Assembly (NCBI GenBank): GCA_948567375.1
Contig: OX419759.1
Location: 45,175,493 to 45,239,492, forward strand
DNA: 64,000 nt
Direction: 5' to 3'
Source of the DNA: Lunularia cruciata
Taxonomy: Eukaryota; Streptophyta; Marchantiopsida; Lunulariales; Lunulariaceae
Shown piece by piece: positions 48,120-59,489 of the stretch. The translations under genes were made by a program, and so were the position numbers. Under the pieces are notes generated by a model that was given only the letters and a program-made list of their open reading frames with translations, made no database searches and had not been told where the DNA came from. Numbering within the stretch: the first letter of the stretch is position 1; each line of letters opens with the position of its first letter.

Positions 48120-51100
48120 TAACAAGAAACAGGAGGTAATCTCTAAAGCTTGCCATGTGATGAGTCATTTACGAGACCCACAACATTAACATCATTTCAA
48201 CAGAAAGCTTTACCAAAGCGGGCCTCTTAATTAATTTCAAATGCATCATCACATCAAAACATGTGGAGAGGGCAGCGCATATCATACCGTTAGCGCTAAG
48301 CTTATAAGAGAATCAGGTGAGGATCTCTTGCTCAAATTTCTTTTCATGTCCATTACAACCCAAGCTCTTCTTGGACCCACCCACCTTTCTGTCTCGTCCA
48401 CTACAGAAACCTGCTCCTTTTTCAGGTCAGCATGTGGCTCCATTTCCCTGTTTACTGTAATTAACTAGCTGTATCAGGCTGAGGTCAAAAGGGCCCTCTA
48501 TGGAGATTCTGCTGAATGTATATGCCTAGTCTTGATTCTACTGCCTAATGATACTTCCATTGTCTCACGTGCTTGGCTTTCATGCAGTGTACTATAACGT
48601 CCTCTCTGAATAATACATAGAAAAGGTTTAGAAAGACAATTCCTCTTCGCTCTAATTCCATTCTTTACCGTTACTAGAGAAAGTCATGATCACATCCCGA
48701 AGGTCTCGCCATGTTGACCTTCTTCTGTCTAATGGCGTTTTGATGCCACTCTATTAGGAGAATCCGTCCGTAATCGCAAGTCCATTCGGAACGTGGAAAG
48801 TGGAGTTTTTGTCGTTTTGAGAAGAAGATAAGTCGGTAATGGTCCGCCATTAGTCACCCCATTAGGCCCTAATGAGGCATCGCGCCGCCACTAAGCAAGC
48901 CTGCTTTGTAGGAGGGTCTCGGGCAACACACGGGCTAATGGATCGCATTACTAGTAAGTGGTAACTCGTAATTAACAGGTCGGGCCAGTGGTCACTGAGG
49001 GGCAGTACTTTATGAAGTGTCCTTAGGATGACCGGATGCTGCTGGAAATAGCAAGGGGATGAGAGTAAAGGGATGAGGGCAGGGTGAAAGCTGCCGTCAA
49101 AACCTCCCGGACGTACGTTGGAAATAGCAGGTGGCTCCCCTGCAGTATAGTTGGAGATCGTGGTGTGAGCCACGTGGTGTACTCCCCAGACTCAATTTCG
49201 AACCGACAGCCCTCACTTGCACCCGATTCCCCCTACCTCCTGCAGCCGGTTTCTTCCTCCAGAGGCCTTTAACCAGCACCTACCATCGTCCGCAACCCCG
49301 ACACCCCGTGGTAAGCAAATTTAAGCTACTATCACACGGTTACGGTGTACGTAACGTAATCATTTGAGTCTTTTCCCGGCCCGGAGAGGAGGATGGTATA
49401 AGTTGCCGGCCGTTTTTCCCATTACTCGTTGACGTAACCCGGAGGGCTTGAGGATCGATTTGAACCTCGCCCATCTCCCAAGTTTATTGTCATTTAGAGG
49501 AACATCACAGTTTTCGATTGATGTCACGAAAATTTCGATCTCGGTCCAACCACTCCTATACACTTGCCAATCCTACACCGGTCATCACCGGTAGTAGCCA
49601 AGAAAATCAGACCTGCGGGCCCGGTCACGGAAACGGCACCGATCACGGAAAACTGCTGCCATCGGCCGCCTTATAACCACGTGGATACACGAGCGGTGCC
49701 GTGCAGTAAATAAGATAATGGAGATTTTGAGGATAGGTATTGTGTGCGTAAAAATACCCGGTGATAAATTTTGCAACTTACCTATGAGCTTACTTCGCAG
49801 ATAACACTCCACTTCATGCGACCTTTTACTGAGGGTTAAACTACCTTTTACGTGTTGAGAGAATCTACGAGCTTTATCCCGAACCAGCATAACGATATCT
49901 AGATAGGTTGGTTCAGGTGCCTCCTTAACTCATGTTAACGTAACTTAACCTGCTTTTTGGAGCGCTTGACCCACAATATAGTTGGTCGTGCTTCTTTGAC
50001 CCGTATTTGGTTAGTCTATTCTCAGTTAACTTAACCTGCTTTGGAGCCCTTGACCCACGATAGACGGTCGGGTTTAGGGTTTAAAGAATGAGAAAATCGG
50101 TTCTACATCTATAATTCAACCCTATTCTGGATGTTTCTTATTCCACTTAAGAAGATTCCAATTCTTTTTTCTTTTTTCTTTGGAATATGTGAGAAAGTTA
50201 AAATATGAACATTTAATTCAAAGTCGATAATTGATCACATTTTTGTTTAGCATCCAATGTGAGTGGAGGAGTAAAATTTAAATTTCTAGCTACTGCCGTT
50301 GGGTCTTGGATGATATTTAATATTCCCCAACTACATATAACGAGGAAATTGATTATTATTATATAAAAGATAGATATTTCCAGGTATTTTTTACGCAATC
50401 TTCTGTTTTAATCTTCTAAGACGACTGATATCCATCACTAGTTTAGGATATATTAATATCAGTATAATCGACTACATAAAAATGAATCTCGAGAAATTAG
50501 AATTTTCTCTTCATGTTCTGGAAGTTTTGTATCTGTCTCATTCTGATTTATATTTAAAGTGCACTAAACAGAGTTGTATGGTATGGTAAAAAATTAGATT
50601 AAGATCATAATCAATCAACTTGAAGTTTTTTTATTTTTTTAGATATATCTATTTAACCTTATCTACAAAAAATGCAAACACTTTCTATTTATCTAATTCG
50701 TAGATAAATAAAGATTACCATTTATCGTAACTCTCAATATGTAGACAATATAGGCGTTCCATAAAAGATCCTTCAAAATTCTCTTTAAAGATATTATTGC
50801 TTAAGATGTATTAATTCTAAGCAATGTTAATTCCAGGGTCTGCTAAATATATTGCAACATACTAGGTCTGATTATTTATTGACATAACAACCACAGCCTA
50901 TGTAGAACTTGAAAAACTTGGAAAGTTTGTCAGAATTAATCCAAGAAAGATATGATATTTCCATCATACGATTTTGGTATTAGGCATCATATGAATTGTT
51001 ATATGCTCGATACTGAGAGCAATACAAACAAAAACTCTTATAATATTTGTTCTTTTATTTTTTATGAGTATTAGAGTTATTTCTGAAAAATCCAAATCTT

Positions 51101-53600
51101 GAATGTATGGATACAAGGAGGAGATGAGAGCAGCAGCCATTCAAGGATGAGGAATCCAAAATTCATTACATGAAAATGAAGTATAAACATGATATGTGCG
51201 AATCAAAATGAATTGTCAAAACCGTAAAAGAGAATTAAATGAATTTAAAAAAATCGAATAAAATTTAAATCAAAGCATAATAGCAACATAACATATCGAG
51301 AGCAACACATACATAGGACTAATAAGCATCGTGTAGTGTAGTCGATAACAGTTATATCAAGAAACATTATAAGTGAGGTAATCGACTACCTACAAGAGGA
51401 CAGGGTAGGAGGGGAGGAGTATCTCATAGTGTACATATGACTTTCATCAGACCTGGACGCGGAGTCGATGTAATTAAACAAAATTCAATGTCTCTAGATT
51501 CTAGTTTTTACCCGAAAACTCATGAATATCACGGCAAACTTAGTTGTTCGCTAAAATGCCATTCAAAACAATAATCATGTTAATTTTTGTAAAAATAAAA
51601 ATAAAAATAAACAAAATAAATCAGTTTGCAAAATAATCAAGAGCAAAGGAAGAATGCATAATCGTGAGCAGGAGAACGAGAAGGACTCGAGACATTCCTT
51701 GTTGATACCTGAAAGGCAACATCGATAAGGAAAAGAACAAACAAAACATAGCAAAGTTACACGATGATGCATTCTAAACTACTAAGGAGAGCGGGGAAAG
51801 ATCATCTGAGTGTTGGTAGAATTTGAATGAATGGATAATTCAAGACACGATCACGATGCACATCGTAAGTGTATAAAATTAGGATTGTATTCATAATAGC
51901 TACATGATATTCCAGCACATAAGGGTATTCTTAAGACCCTTGACTAAACAATATCAATCTCTTAAAAATACCTTAAGGAGTGTTCTTCGTGCGTTTAGGG
52001 TGCGTTCGTTCTTCGTGCGTTCTGTCACCAATCACCATAGAAAGTGACTGAAATGCATATAGCCTGGATTCTGGCCATGTTTCCAGTTCCTTTGGAGGAC
52101 TACACTCTTTCCAAAAATTGAAAGATAGGGTATATTCTTTTATTCTTATTGCTATAGTTAGTAGATAAACTCGAAACTCAGGAAAAAGAAAAAAAATTGG
52201 AAGACAGATTCTTTACGCAAAGCCATAGAGAGGTGGGACGTTTGACATACAGAACTACATTGTACTTTACAGTCTCTATCTAGTATGTTATAGTTTAGAA
52301 TGAATTTGCCATCTGACGATAGGGATAAACTTATTCCCATGAAAGACTTCCTGATCACAACAGAGAGTCCATAGAATTGCACCAAGCTATCATGTTGCAA
52401 TTTCTGGAGTCATTTCATGACCCTACTCTAAAAGATCGATGTACCCCGAATCCTAAGACTCTTCAAGCTAGTCAACCACGTTAAAGATTGAGGGTACCTT
52501 TCGTAGCATATAGCAAACATATCAATTCAGTTTTCATTTTTAATTTAATTTGCCTATTTATCAAAATATTATCCATGATGGGAAAGAAGTCAATCCATGA
52601 AGCCTTATGTAGGGTCAAGATGAAGTCGGTCCTTGGAGAGTCTGGTCAATTTCATGGTCTACCGTTTAAACCCCTTGAACTTTATACCGAAAGAATGCTT
52701 CATGTCTTGTTTGATACCACAGCTTTTCCAGTGTAGATCTTTTGCTAAATCCTTCAACTTAACAATGTACGACTTGTAACATACGGAGGGAGGAATAAGA
52801 TTTTGCATTTCTCGATGGGGACATCTATTCGAAACCAGGACTTAAACTGTCAGCTCACACCGAAAGTCATCGGAAGAACATGAGGAGTTGTCCCTTTTTG
52901 TTTTGTTTCTGTTTCTGTCTTCAGGTGAAGATGATTACAATCTTCCATTGTCAAATGCAAACCAGGAGGGATATCGCATCATTCGAGCATGTGTGTTTGG
53001 ATTGATATTGGAAACTAAGTAAATGTATTGAGTCCGTGTACGACTCATCAACATGAGTTATAATCCAAATTACTAAATGTCATGAGTGTCAATCTGATGG
53101 GTACTGATCACCTTCCTTCATTTTACTTTAGAACTGAGCTTTATGAAGTATTGGTATCAGTACTGAAAGATAAGCGGGAGTTTGTTTGCAGAAGGCTTGT
53201 ATGCGTAAATCTTATATCTTGCCGTTGAAACTGATCTCTATGAAGGATTTATGTCGGTGTGAAGAAAGTGTTATCTTGCCCCATGAAACCTTCTACATAC
53301 GTTAGAACTGATCTCTAGGAAGTGTCGTATCATGGTTTAAGAAAAGGTCAAGTTTTCTCCATAAGGTTTACAGATGCTTTACTTCTTGTCACGCTATTAA
53401 TTGGAGGACTTTTGCAAGTTTGGAGGAGTTTTTCTAAATTTTGGAGGAGATTCAAAGTGGCAAGAAGAAAGGCCTCATTTGGCTGAATTTTGGTGTTTTG
53501 AGGCATAGGGTTGTGGGCTATGAAGGCCTAGAAGGGCAAGCAAGCCAGCTTGCTAGCATGAGGCTAGCTAGTTTAGAGTAGATCTTGGTCATTGGTTGGC
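48120..53600. other. Long gene-free interval
   Basis: No ORF here looks like a real gene. 48.6-50.1 kb is of mixed composition and 50.1-52.9 kb is AT-rich. Minor items are a B-box-like 'atttcgaaccga' at about 49194 preceded by 'gtgagccacgtggtgtactc', a possible decayed SINE head; a direct repeat at 49935-50070; and GGGTTTAGGGTTT at about 50069, a telomere-like plant promoter box. Confidence 0.45.
49935..50070 (+). repeat. Direct repeat, ~50-bp unit
   Basis: 'aacttaacctgctttttgga' then 'gcgcttgacccacaatat' near 49940-49980 recurs as 'aacttaacctgctttggagc' then 'ccttgacccacgatag' near 50027-50062. Spacing is about 85 bp. Confidence 0.75.
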
Positions 53601-53625
53601 AAAATTTGCCTTTCTTGCTAGAATG

Positions 53626-53703
53626 TGCACAACAAGGTTTGACCCCTAGATCTCTTGTTCCTAGACTGGTGCTCTAGCCAACTGGTCCACCCTCACTTGT
53701 TGT
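53626..53703 (-). repeat. tRNA-like / SINE-head sequence
   Basis: On the minus strand it reads 'gtggaccagttggctagagc' (A-box-like), then 'accagtctaggaacaagaga', then 'tctaggggtcaaacctt' (B-box-like). Spacing and box content resemble a decayed tRNA or a tRNA-derived SINE promoter. The stems do not pair well, so it is not a working tRNA. It lies in the 5' region of element B at a place where element A has different sequence. Confidence 0.45.
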
Positions 53704-54232
53704 CCTAGTGACTGTGTCATTGTTATCTATACACTTGTAGCTTTGGCTAGGAGAGTTAGTTTGATCCCATTCTTGGTGATCTTGGTAGCTTATGACTTAG
53801 ATACGAACTTCTCTTATGTCAAATGCCAAATGGTAATAGAGTCAATCCTGTATTGTTTTATGAGATGGAGGGTTTTCGGTTAGATTTCTTGTGATTGGAC
53901 CCCCTCCATTCTATGCTTCAGGTTTTTGCACCATGTTTGTGTGAGATGCCTTGACTTTTGAGCGTTGGTGCTCTAGTGTGCTCTCGGTAGTGAGGCTGGA
54001 GTGATGACCAATCAAACTACCTTTGTTTCTCTCCAGTGATGCAAGAAGTGATGACCTATAGACCGTGAGAGTGCGTGTTGTGATGGCAGGTCATAGGTTA
54101 TCTTTTCCCCTAGTGTAGTTATCTTGGTTAGAGTTACATTAGTGGGTGGTGCTTAGTTGGTGTTGACACTTGGTGGGGTACTTGCGGTTGCAGTTTGTGG
54201 TTCTGGTTTGAGGTTGCAGTTACTTTGTCACG

Positions 54233-55430
54233 ATGGAGTTCCTTGGGGATTCCAAAGGAGATAGCCTTGCAATATGCAGTGGGTTTACTCAAAGTGGTAC
54301 TCGGTATCAACCTGCATCTCAGGTCCCAGTGAGGGAGGAGATTGACCCTAAGTTGGAGTTTGACATAGGAGCTAATTTAGTTGAGAGTGCACTTGGTGTG
54401 TCTGCACCGTTGTTGTGGGACATGGACAAGATTTATGGGGCTTCTAAAGGCCCTAAGCGTTACTCTGGTATAGTGAGTACCATTGAGTTGGATGACTTCA
54501 TCCAAGAGTTTGATAGTTGATGTGATCTGAAGTAGATGCGGAACCCAACTTTGTTTACACCCTTCATGGCATGGAAAGGTTGTTTCAGCATCTGGAGGGT
54601 CCGCCGATGGATGACTAGCATGAGTTTAGGAGAGCTCATTTGGAGGAGTTGAGTTATGGAGACAATATTGTTCTCCAAACTATGTCTCTATCACTCCAGG
54701 CTCGGTGTCCAGGAGTAGATTGCCTGTACCTACGAGTTCTAGCTCGAGTAATGTTGGTGGAGCTAGTGGAGGTGCACTAGCTAGAGATAGTGCTACTACG
54801 GGTGGAGGTACCGCTACAGGAGGTGGTGTCGTACCAAGGTTTAACTCCATGGTGGAGTTCTTCTTATGTTTGAGGTAGAACTTCCAGGGAGTGCGGACTG
54901 ACAAGTTGAGGAGCTTGCAGGAGTTCCAGTGAAAGGCTAGAGAGAGCCTACACAAGGCACACACTCGCATGAGGTGGCTGATCAATTTCACTTCGGGAGT
55001 TATTGAGGCCGAGGCAGTCCAATTTTGGTATGGGATACCGGACAGGGAGTTACTACGTAGAGTTTGTGATGCTACGTCATTGCAGGCTACTTTGCCCACT
55101 TTGGTAGTGGTCTTTGGTTTGGCTGAGCGTATTGAGCTCAACATGGTGGAGGAGAGAGTGGTGACATCTAGATTTGGTAGGGAGACCTCATCCACGGTTG
55201 TGACTTCTTCTAGAGTGCAACAGAGTGCAACACGCCCAGTTGGTTTTTGAGGACAGGGTGGACAGCCTAGATCCTATGGAACGAGTCGAGGACCTAGTGG
55301 AGTTAGACCCTTACCTACATTTTTGGGTCAGTAGTAGCCAGTGAGTGGTGGTGTTGCTTATTGGACTTGTGGTGGACCTCACCATCAAAGAGAGTGTACT
55401 CAGCAGTTGTTACTACTAGAGTAGAGGTGG
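54233..55430 (+). pseudogene. Gag region of element B
   Basis: Starts MEFLGDSKGD, matching A. First stop is the TGA at 54518-54520, a Trp in copy A, followed by a TAG where A has Gln. The helical region with MRWLINFTSGVIEAEAVQFW is at 54969-55028, and one zinc knuckle (C-GGPHHQREC) is at about 55358-55400. The second knuckle and the stretch up to the protease are deleted. Confidence 0.8.
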
Positions 55431-55629
55431 TTGGTAGTGGAGCTGACTTGGTTGAGGAGCATGGGATCCATTCAACGACCAATGGTTTATGGCAGGCAAT
55501 AGCGGCTAGACTAGAGGAGTTGTCAGCTAGACCAGCCTTTGAGAGAGCACGGTTCTCACTTGGTGTTGTCCTATTGGATAACCAGAGGGGGATTTTCTAT
55601 TTGATGGGACCTTCAAGGAAGGTCTATAC

Positions 55630-56045
55630 ACCATAGAGAGTCTTGTTAGACTCTGGTGCGCAACCCCTTATGTTGGGGAAGACGGTAGTGGTCGGTCTAG
55701 AGTTACGGAAGATTGATGTGGAGAGGTGTCCATTTCAGATCCAGACATCTCTAGGTGGTGGTTCGACATAGTACATCACACGTGGGGAGCTTGTTGTCCA
55801 AGTTCAACTTGGTCATCTGACTGATAGCTTGGTGGTGAGAGCTCAAGCTATTGCAACAATAGCTGAGTCATATGATGTGCTAGTTGGGGGAGCAAGGTTT
55901 TACCCCATGGGTTTCAGCATTGACTATTGGGAGGAGACAACCTCCTATAGACCCGGTTGGCAGTCTCGTGAGGGACGGGTATGTCACCTACTAGTACGCT
56001 TTAGTAGTGGTAGTCTTGGCTCACTATAGTCAGGGACCATGGCAG
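55630..56045 (+). pseudogene. Aspartic protease of element B
   Basis: Catalytic DSGA is intact at 55649-55660 (LLDSGAQPLMLGK), followed by ESYDVLVGG at about 55867. A stop replaces Gln after GGST. Retropepsin-type polyprotein protease. Confidence 0.82.
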
Positions 56046-56089
56046 CATCAATTTTAGCTTTTAGTGGTGTAGTTACTTAGCTTGATGAC

Positions 56090-56340
56090 TTGTTGGGGGG
56101 GAATGCCCATGCAAAGGATACTCTAGTACTAGAGGAGATCACTCGGATTTGGAGTACGAGTGGGATTGTTCCATCCACCTTAGATGTTCCATTGTGGAGT
56201 TTAGAGGAGGCATTGCAGCAACATGCAGATCAATTGGTGCAACAAGCTTGGAGTGGAGCCTTTGTACCATCAGGAGATGAGTGTGAGGATGAGCCTCCAG
56301 AGTTGATTTCTTTGACACCTCTAGATACCACACTCATTGC
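56090..56340 (+). pseudogene. Unassigned linker between protease and methyltransferase, element B
   Basis: About 85 open codons with an acidic, helix-rich composition (EEALQQHADQLVQQA, then ECEDEPPE). It is contiguous with the methyltransferase in one frame (56090-56647). A has a counterpart at about 23285-23600. I recognise no domain. It may be a folding or tethering segment for the methyltransferase. Confidence 0.5.
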
Positions 56341-57345
56341 TTGGCATTATCCAATAGAGGAGATATGTCTATTGGAGTTGTTTGGTGGGATTAGCACCGG
56401 ACTAGCTGCGGTGTTACAAGCGGGTATACGAGTACAAAGGTACTTGTATGTAGAGAGAGATGAGACTACTAGGCCAATCTCTCTGCATCATGTGACACAC
56501 TTGGCTTATCGGTATCCGGAGTTATTACCGATGTCAGCAGTCAAAGGTTACCAAAAGGCCCTACCAGCAGACATTTCCTTACTGGGTGCGCATGATCTAG
56601 AGAGACATAAGCCTATTCACTTGGTGATTTCTGGATGGCCATGTTAGGGACATACACGTGCTGGTAGAGGTTTGGGTCTTCAGGATCTTCATTTGGGTGT
56701 GTTTTGGGAGATGTTACAGATACTACGACATCTCCAAGTTAATCAATCCGTTTCTCCAGCTTACCTTTTAAAGAATGTGCCTTTAATGGGTGATTCTCGC
56801 ACCGAAGTGGTGGCGAGTACACATCAGGTCCATTCTTGGATGGGACCTACTGTATTGTTAGATGCAGCCAGAGTGGGATCACGGGTTCATTGTCTTCGTC
56901 TTTGGTAGATGAACCTCTTACCCAAAGAGGTTTTACATCGTGCTTATGATGGGATTCAACGACTTGACCACATCCTTGTTGATGATATCTTGGATGTTGG
57001 GCGTCAGTCTCAGACAATGATAGTGGTTGATAGGTCACCTATGGCAGTGGTGAACCTAGTTGGATAGCCTAAAGCCGCATTTCCCACACTCATGAGTTTC
57101 CCAAGCTCACATGCTTTTTGAGAGGAGGACTTGGATTGGTTTGGGACTCACATTTATAGTAGTTGGTGGAGCCCAATGCTGATGAGAGAGAGCGGGCGAT
57201 GGGCTTTTGTACCGGTATTACCGCTATTCCAACATTGTTAGAGGCATCCAAGTGTCAGGTGTTAGGTCAAGCTATGGACCTGAATTGTTTGACTTGGATT
57301 GTGAGCCTTGGCTTGGCAGAGCAGCGTAGGATGTGCTTGATAGGC
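56340..57345 (+). pseudogene. DNMT3-like C5 cytosine methyltransferase domain of element B
   Basis: The better preserved copy. Motif I is LLELFGGISTGLAAVLQAG (56372-56428), which binds S-adenosylmethionine; motif II YLYVERDE carries the ribose-binding acidic residue; motif IV GWPC with the catalytic Cys ends at 56644 and is followed by TAG at 56645-56647, where Gln belongs, then GHTRAGRGLGL. Motif VI is at about 56767 (LLKNVPLMGD, Lys in place of the usual Glu). Motif VIII is LLDAARVGSRVHCLRLW (56855-56905). Motif IX is DERERAMGFCTG (57180-57215) and motif X VLGQAMDLNCLTWI (57259-57300). Order and detail match DNMT3 and not the permuted DRM enzymes. It lies between protease and RT. At least three stops and one frameshift make it inactive. 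Confidence 0.88.
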
Positions 57346-57639
57346 ATCACCACTCGGACACGTGTGAGCCTTGTGCCTATCGAGACGATTCAAGCACATG
57401 TTGGGGGTGACGGACCAAGTGGACATGGTATTCTTGGGACACAGCCAATAGCTACTAGGGAGAGTGGTCTACTTGGAGTCCATCCAGGTGAGTGTGGGCT
57501 ACTTGGATTACACCTTTGGTCCACTTGGGATGCATCTAGAGGACGTGTGGAGCTTGCAGCCAGAGTGGAGGGAGTTTTTCACACAGAGGTTGGGACCTCA
57601 AGTGGTCGAGAACATGACACTATTGCTCCAAATGGCTCA

Positions 57640-58570
57640 ATATAGCAACCAATCAGTACGTCTTCCACTCCTACAACAGTTATAGAGGATACTTGGGAGC
57701 CAGATCTTGGACCCAAGCTTACTAGAGAGGAAAGACGGAGGGTTTGGAGGTTCTTGAGGAGTCACACAAGTTGTTTTGCCTTCAGTATGAAGGATTTGCG
57801 TGCTCTAAAGGGACCTGGTATACGGATTGAGCTGACTAGCGATACACCAATTTTCCAATGTCCTTATCAATATAGTGATATGGAGAGGACATTGATTCAG
57901 AGTCAGAGTAGTGATCTTTTTGAGCTGTTTTGGTGGAGATTTCACATGGAGAGTATGCATCAGCGATAGTGATTCCAGCCAAGAAGGATATGCATGGCAA
58001 CTACATAGATAGGTGGATATGTGGAGATTACCGTCCTATCAACCAACAGACAAGGGCTGATCGGTATGCCATGCCTACACCGGAAGAGATTTTTGATGCG
58101 ATTGGGCATACAAAGGTTTCAATACTTTGGATCTTCGAGTAAGATATCATCAGTTGCCGATCATAGAGGAAGATAGGTCCAAGACAACATTTTGGGTTAT
58201 TGATCCTCACGGTAAGGATGTGTTATATCAGTGGAAGTTCTTACCATTTGGGTTAAAGAACGCTACTGCTGAGTTTTAGAGAGTCATGGATAGGATACTA
58301 GCTAGATTGGATTTTGCTCGGTGCTATATTGATGACATTTTGGTCTATAGCACTATTGTGGAGGAGCATGAGAGACAGTTGTTGGAGGTTTGTTTGAGAG
58401 GTTGAGATCTCATGGACTCAAATTACATCCTGGGAAATGTAGGTTCTCCCATGAGTAGGTTGAGTATTTGGGTCACACTATCTACCCCGAAGGACTTAGT
58501 GTTTAGCAGACCAAGGTGGAGGTTATTGCACATATTCCTCGGCTTACGGATGTGAGCAGAGTGTGAGCAT
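57640..58570 (+). pseudogene. Reverse transcriptase of element B
   Basis: Reads IVIPAKKD then ICGDYRPINQQT, RYHQLPI, FLPFGLKNAT and the catalytic RCYIDDILVYS with YIDD at 58325-58336. A frameshift occurs near 58115 and stops are scattered. It retains the catalytic Asp pair but cannot be translated through. Confidence 0.88.
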
Positions 58571-58739
58571 TCCTTGGGTTGGCAAACTTGTATCCTGCTA
58601 TGTTAGAGGATTTAGTGTTATTGCCAAGGCCTTGACGAAGCTGACCAAGCTTACACAGGAGTGGTGTTGGGGAGATGAGCAAGAGAGAGCTTTTGTAGAG
58701 CTCAAGGAGAGGTTGACATCTGCTCCTATTTTGAGGAGA

Positions 58740-59130
58740 CCGATCAGAGGACGACCATTTCAGGCTCATACTAATTGGAGTATGTTGGGGCTTGGAGCGA
58801 TGCTCACTCAGCATGATGATGAGGGGAAGGAGTTTGTGGTGGCCTATGCTAGTCGTTCCAACAATTCAGCAGAGGCAAAGTATAGTTCATATGAGGGAGA
58901 GTGCTTGGTAGCAGTTTGGGCAGTAGTACATTTATGATGTTACCTATTTGGTAACCCCTTCACTCTCATCACTTATCATCAACCACTAAAGTGGTTGATG
59001 GAGTCCGACAAGCTTTCAAGGAAGCTTGCATGATGGGCTCTGATTTTACAAGAGTATGATTTCACAATTCTTCACAGACTTGAAGTGGTGAACCGTGATG
59101 CAAATGGGTTGAGTAACAATCCATGTGCCA
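58740..59130 (+). pseudogene. RNase H of element B
   Basis: Reads TNWSMLGLGAMLTQHDDEGK, where the first catalytic Asp is Asn; copy A keeps Asp. YSSYEGECLVAVWAV follows, then TYHQPLKWLM, where Asp is Tyr. Inactive at two catalytic positions. Confidence 0.85.
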
Positions 59131-59489
59131 GACAGTAGGATTAGACCGGAGCACGTTGGCATGGTGAGATAGATGAGGAGATGGGGCGAGGTTGGCATGC
59201 ATCTACCTTTCTATGTATATTTCTTGAGGCTTTGGTGGTATCTCTCTCAGCCCATACAGGAGGAGTTATTGAGGTCATAGATCCAAAGAGTGAAGATATT
59301 GGTACAATTTAGCAAGACATTCATGATGATGTCTTAGTGATGGACTATCTTTGCATTGGTGTTGTGGGTAGCACAGTTGGGACCAAGGAGAGAGACCGTG
59401 TTCTTCAGCAAGCCAGACGGTTCAGATTGGAGGGCAGACACCTTTTGCGTGTATGGGAGGATAGTAGAGTGCGAGTAGTACCATTTCCA

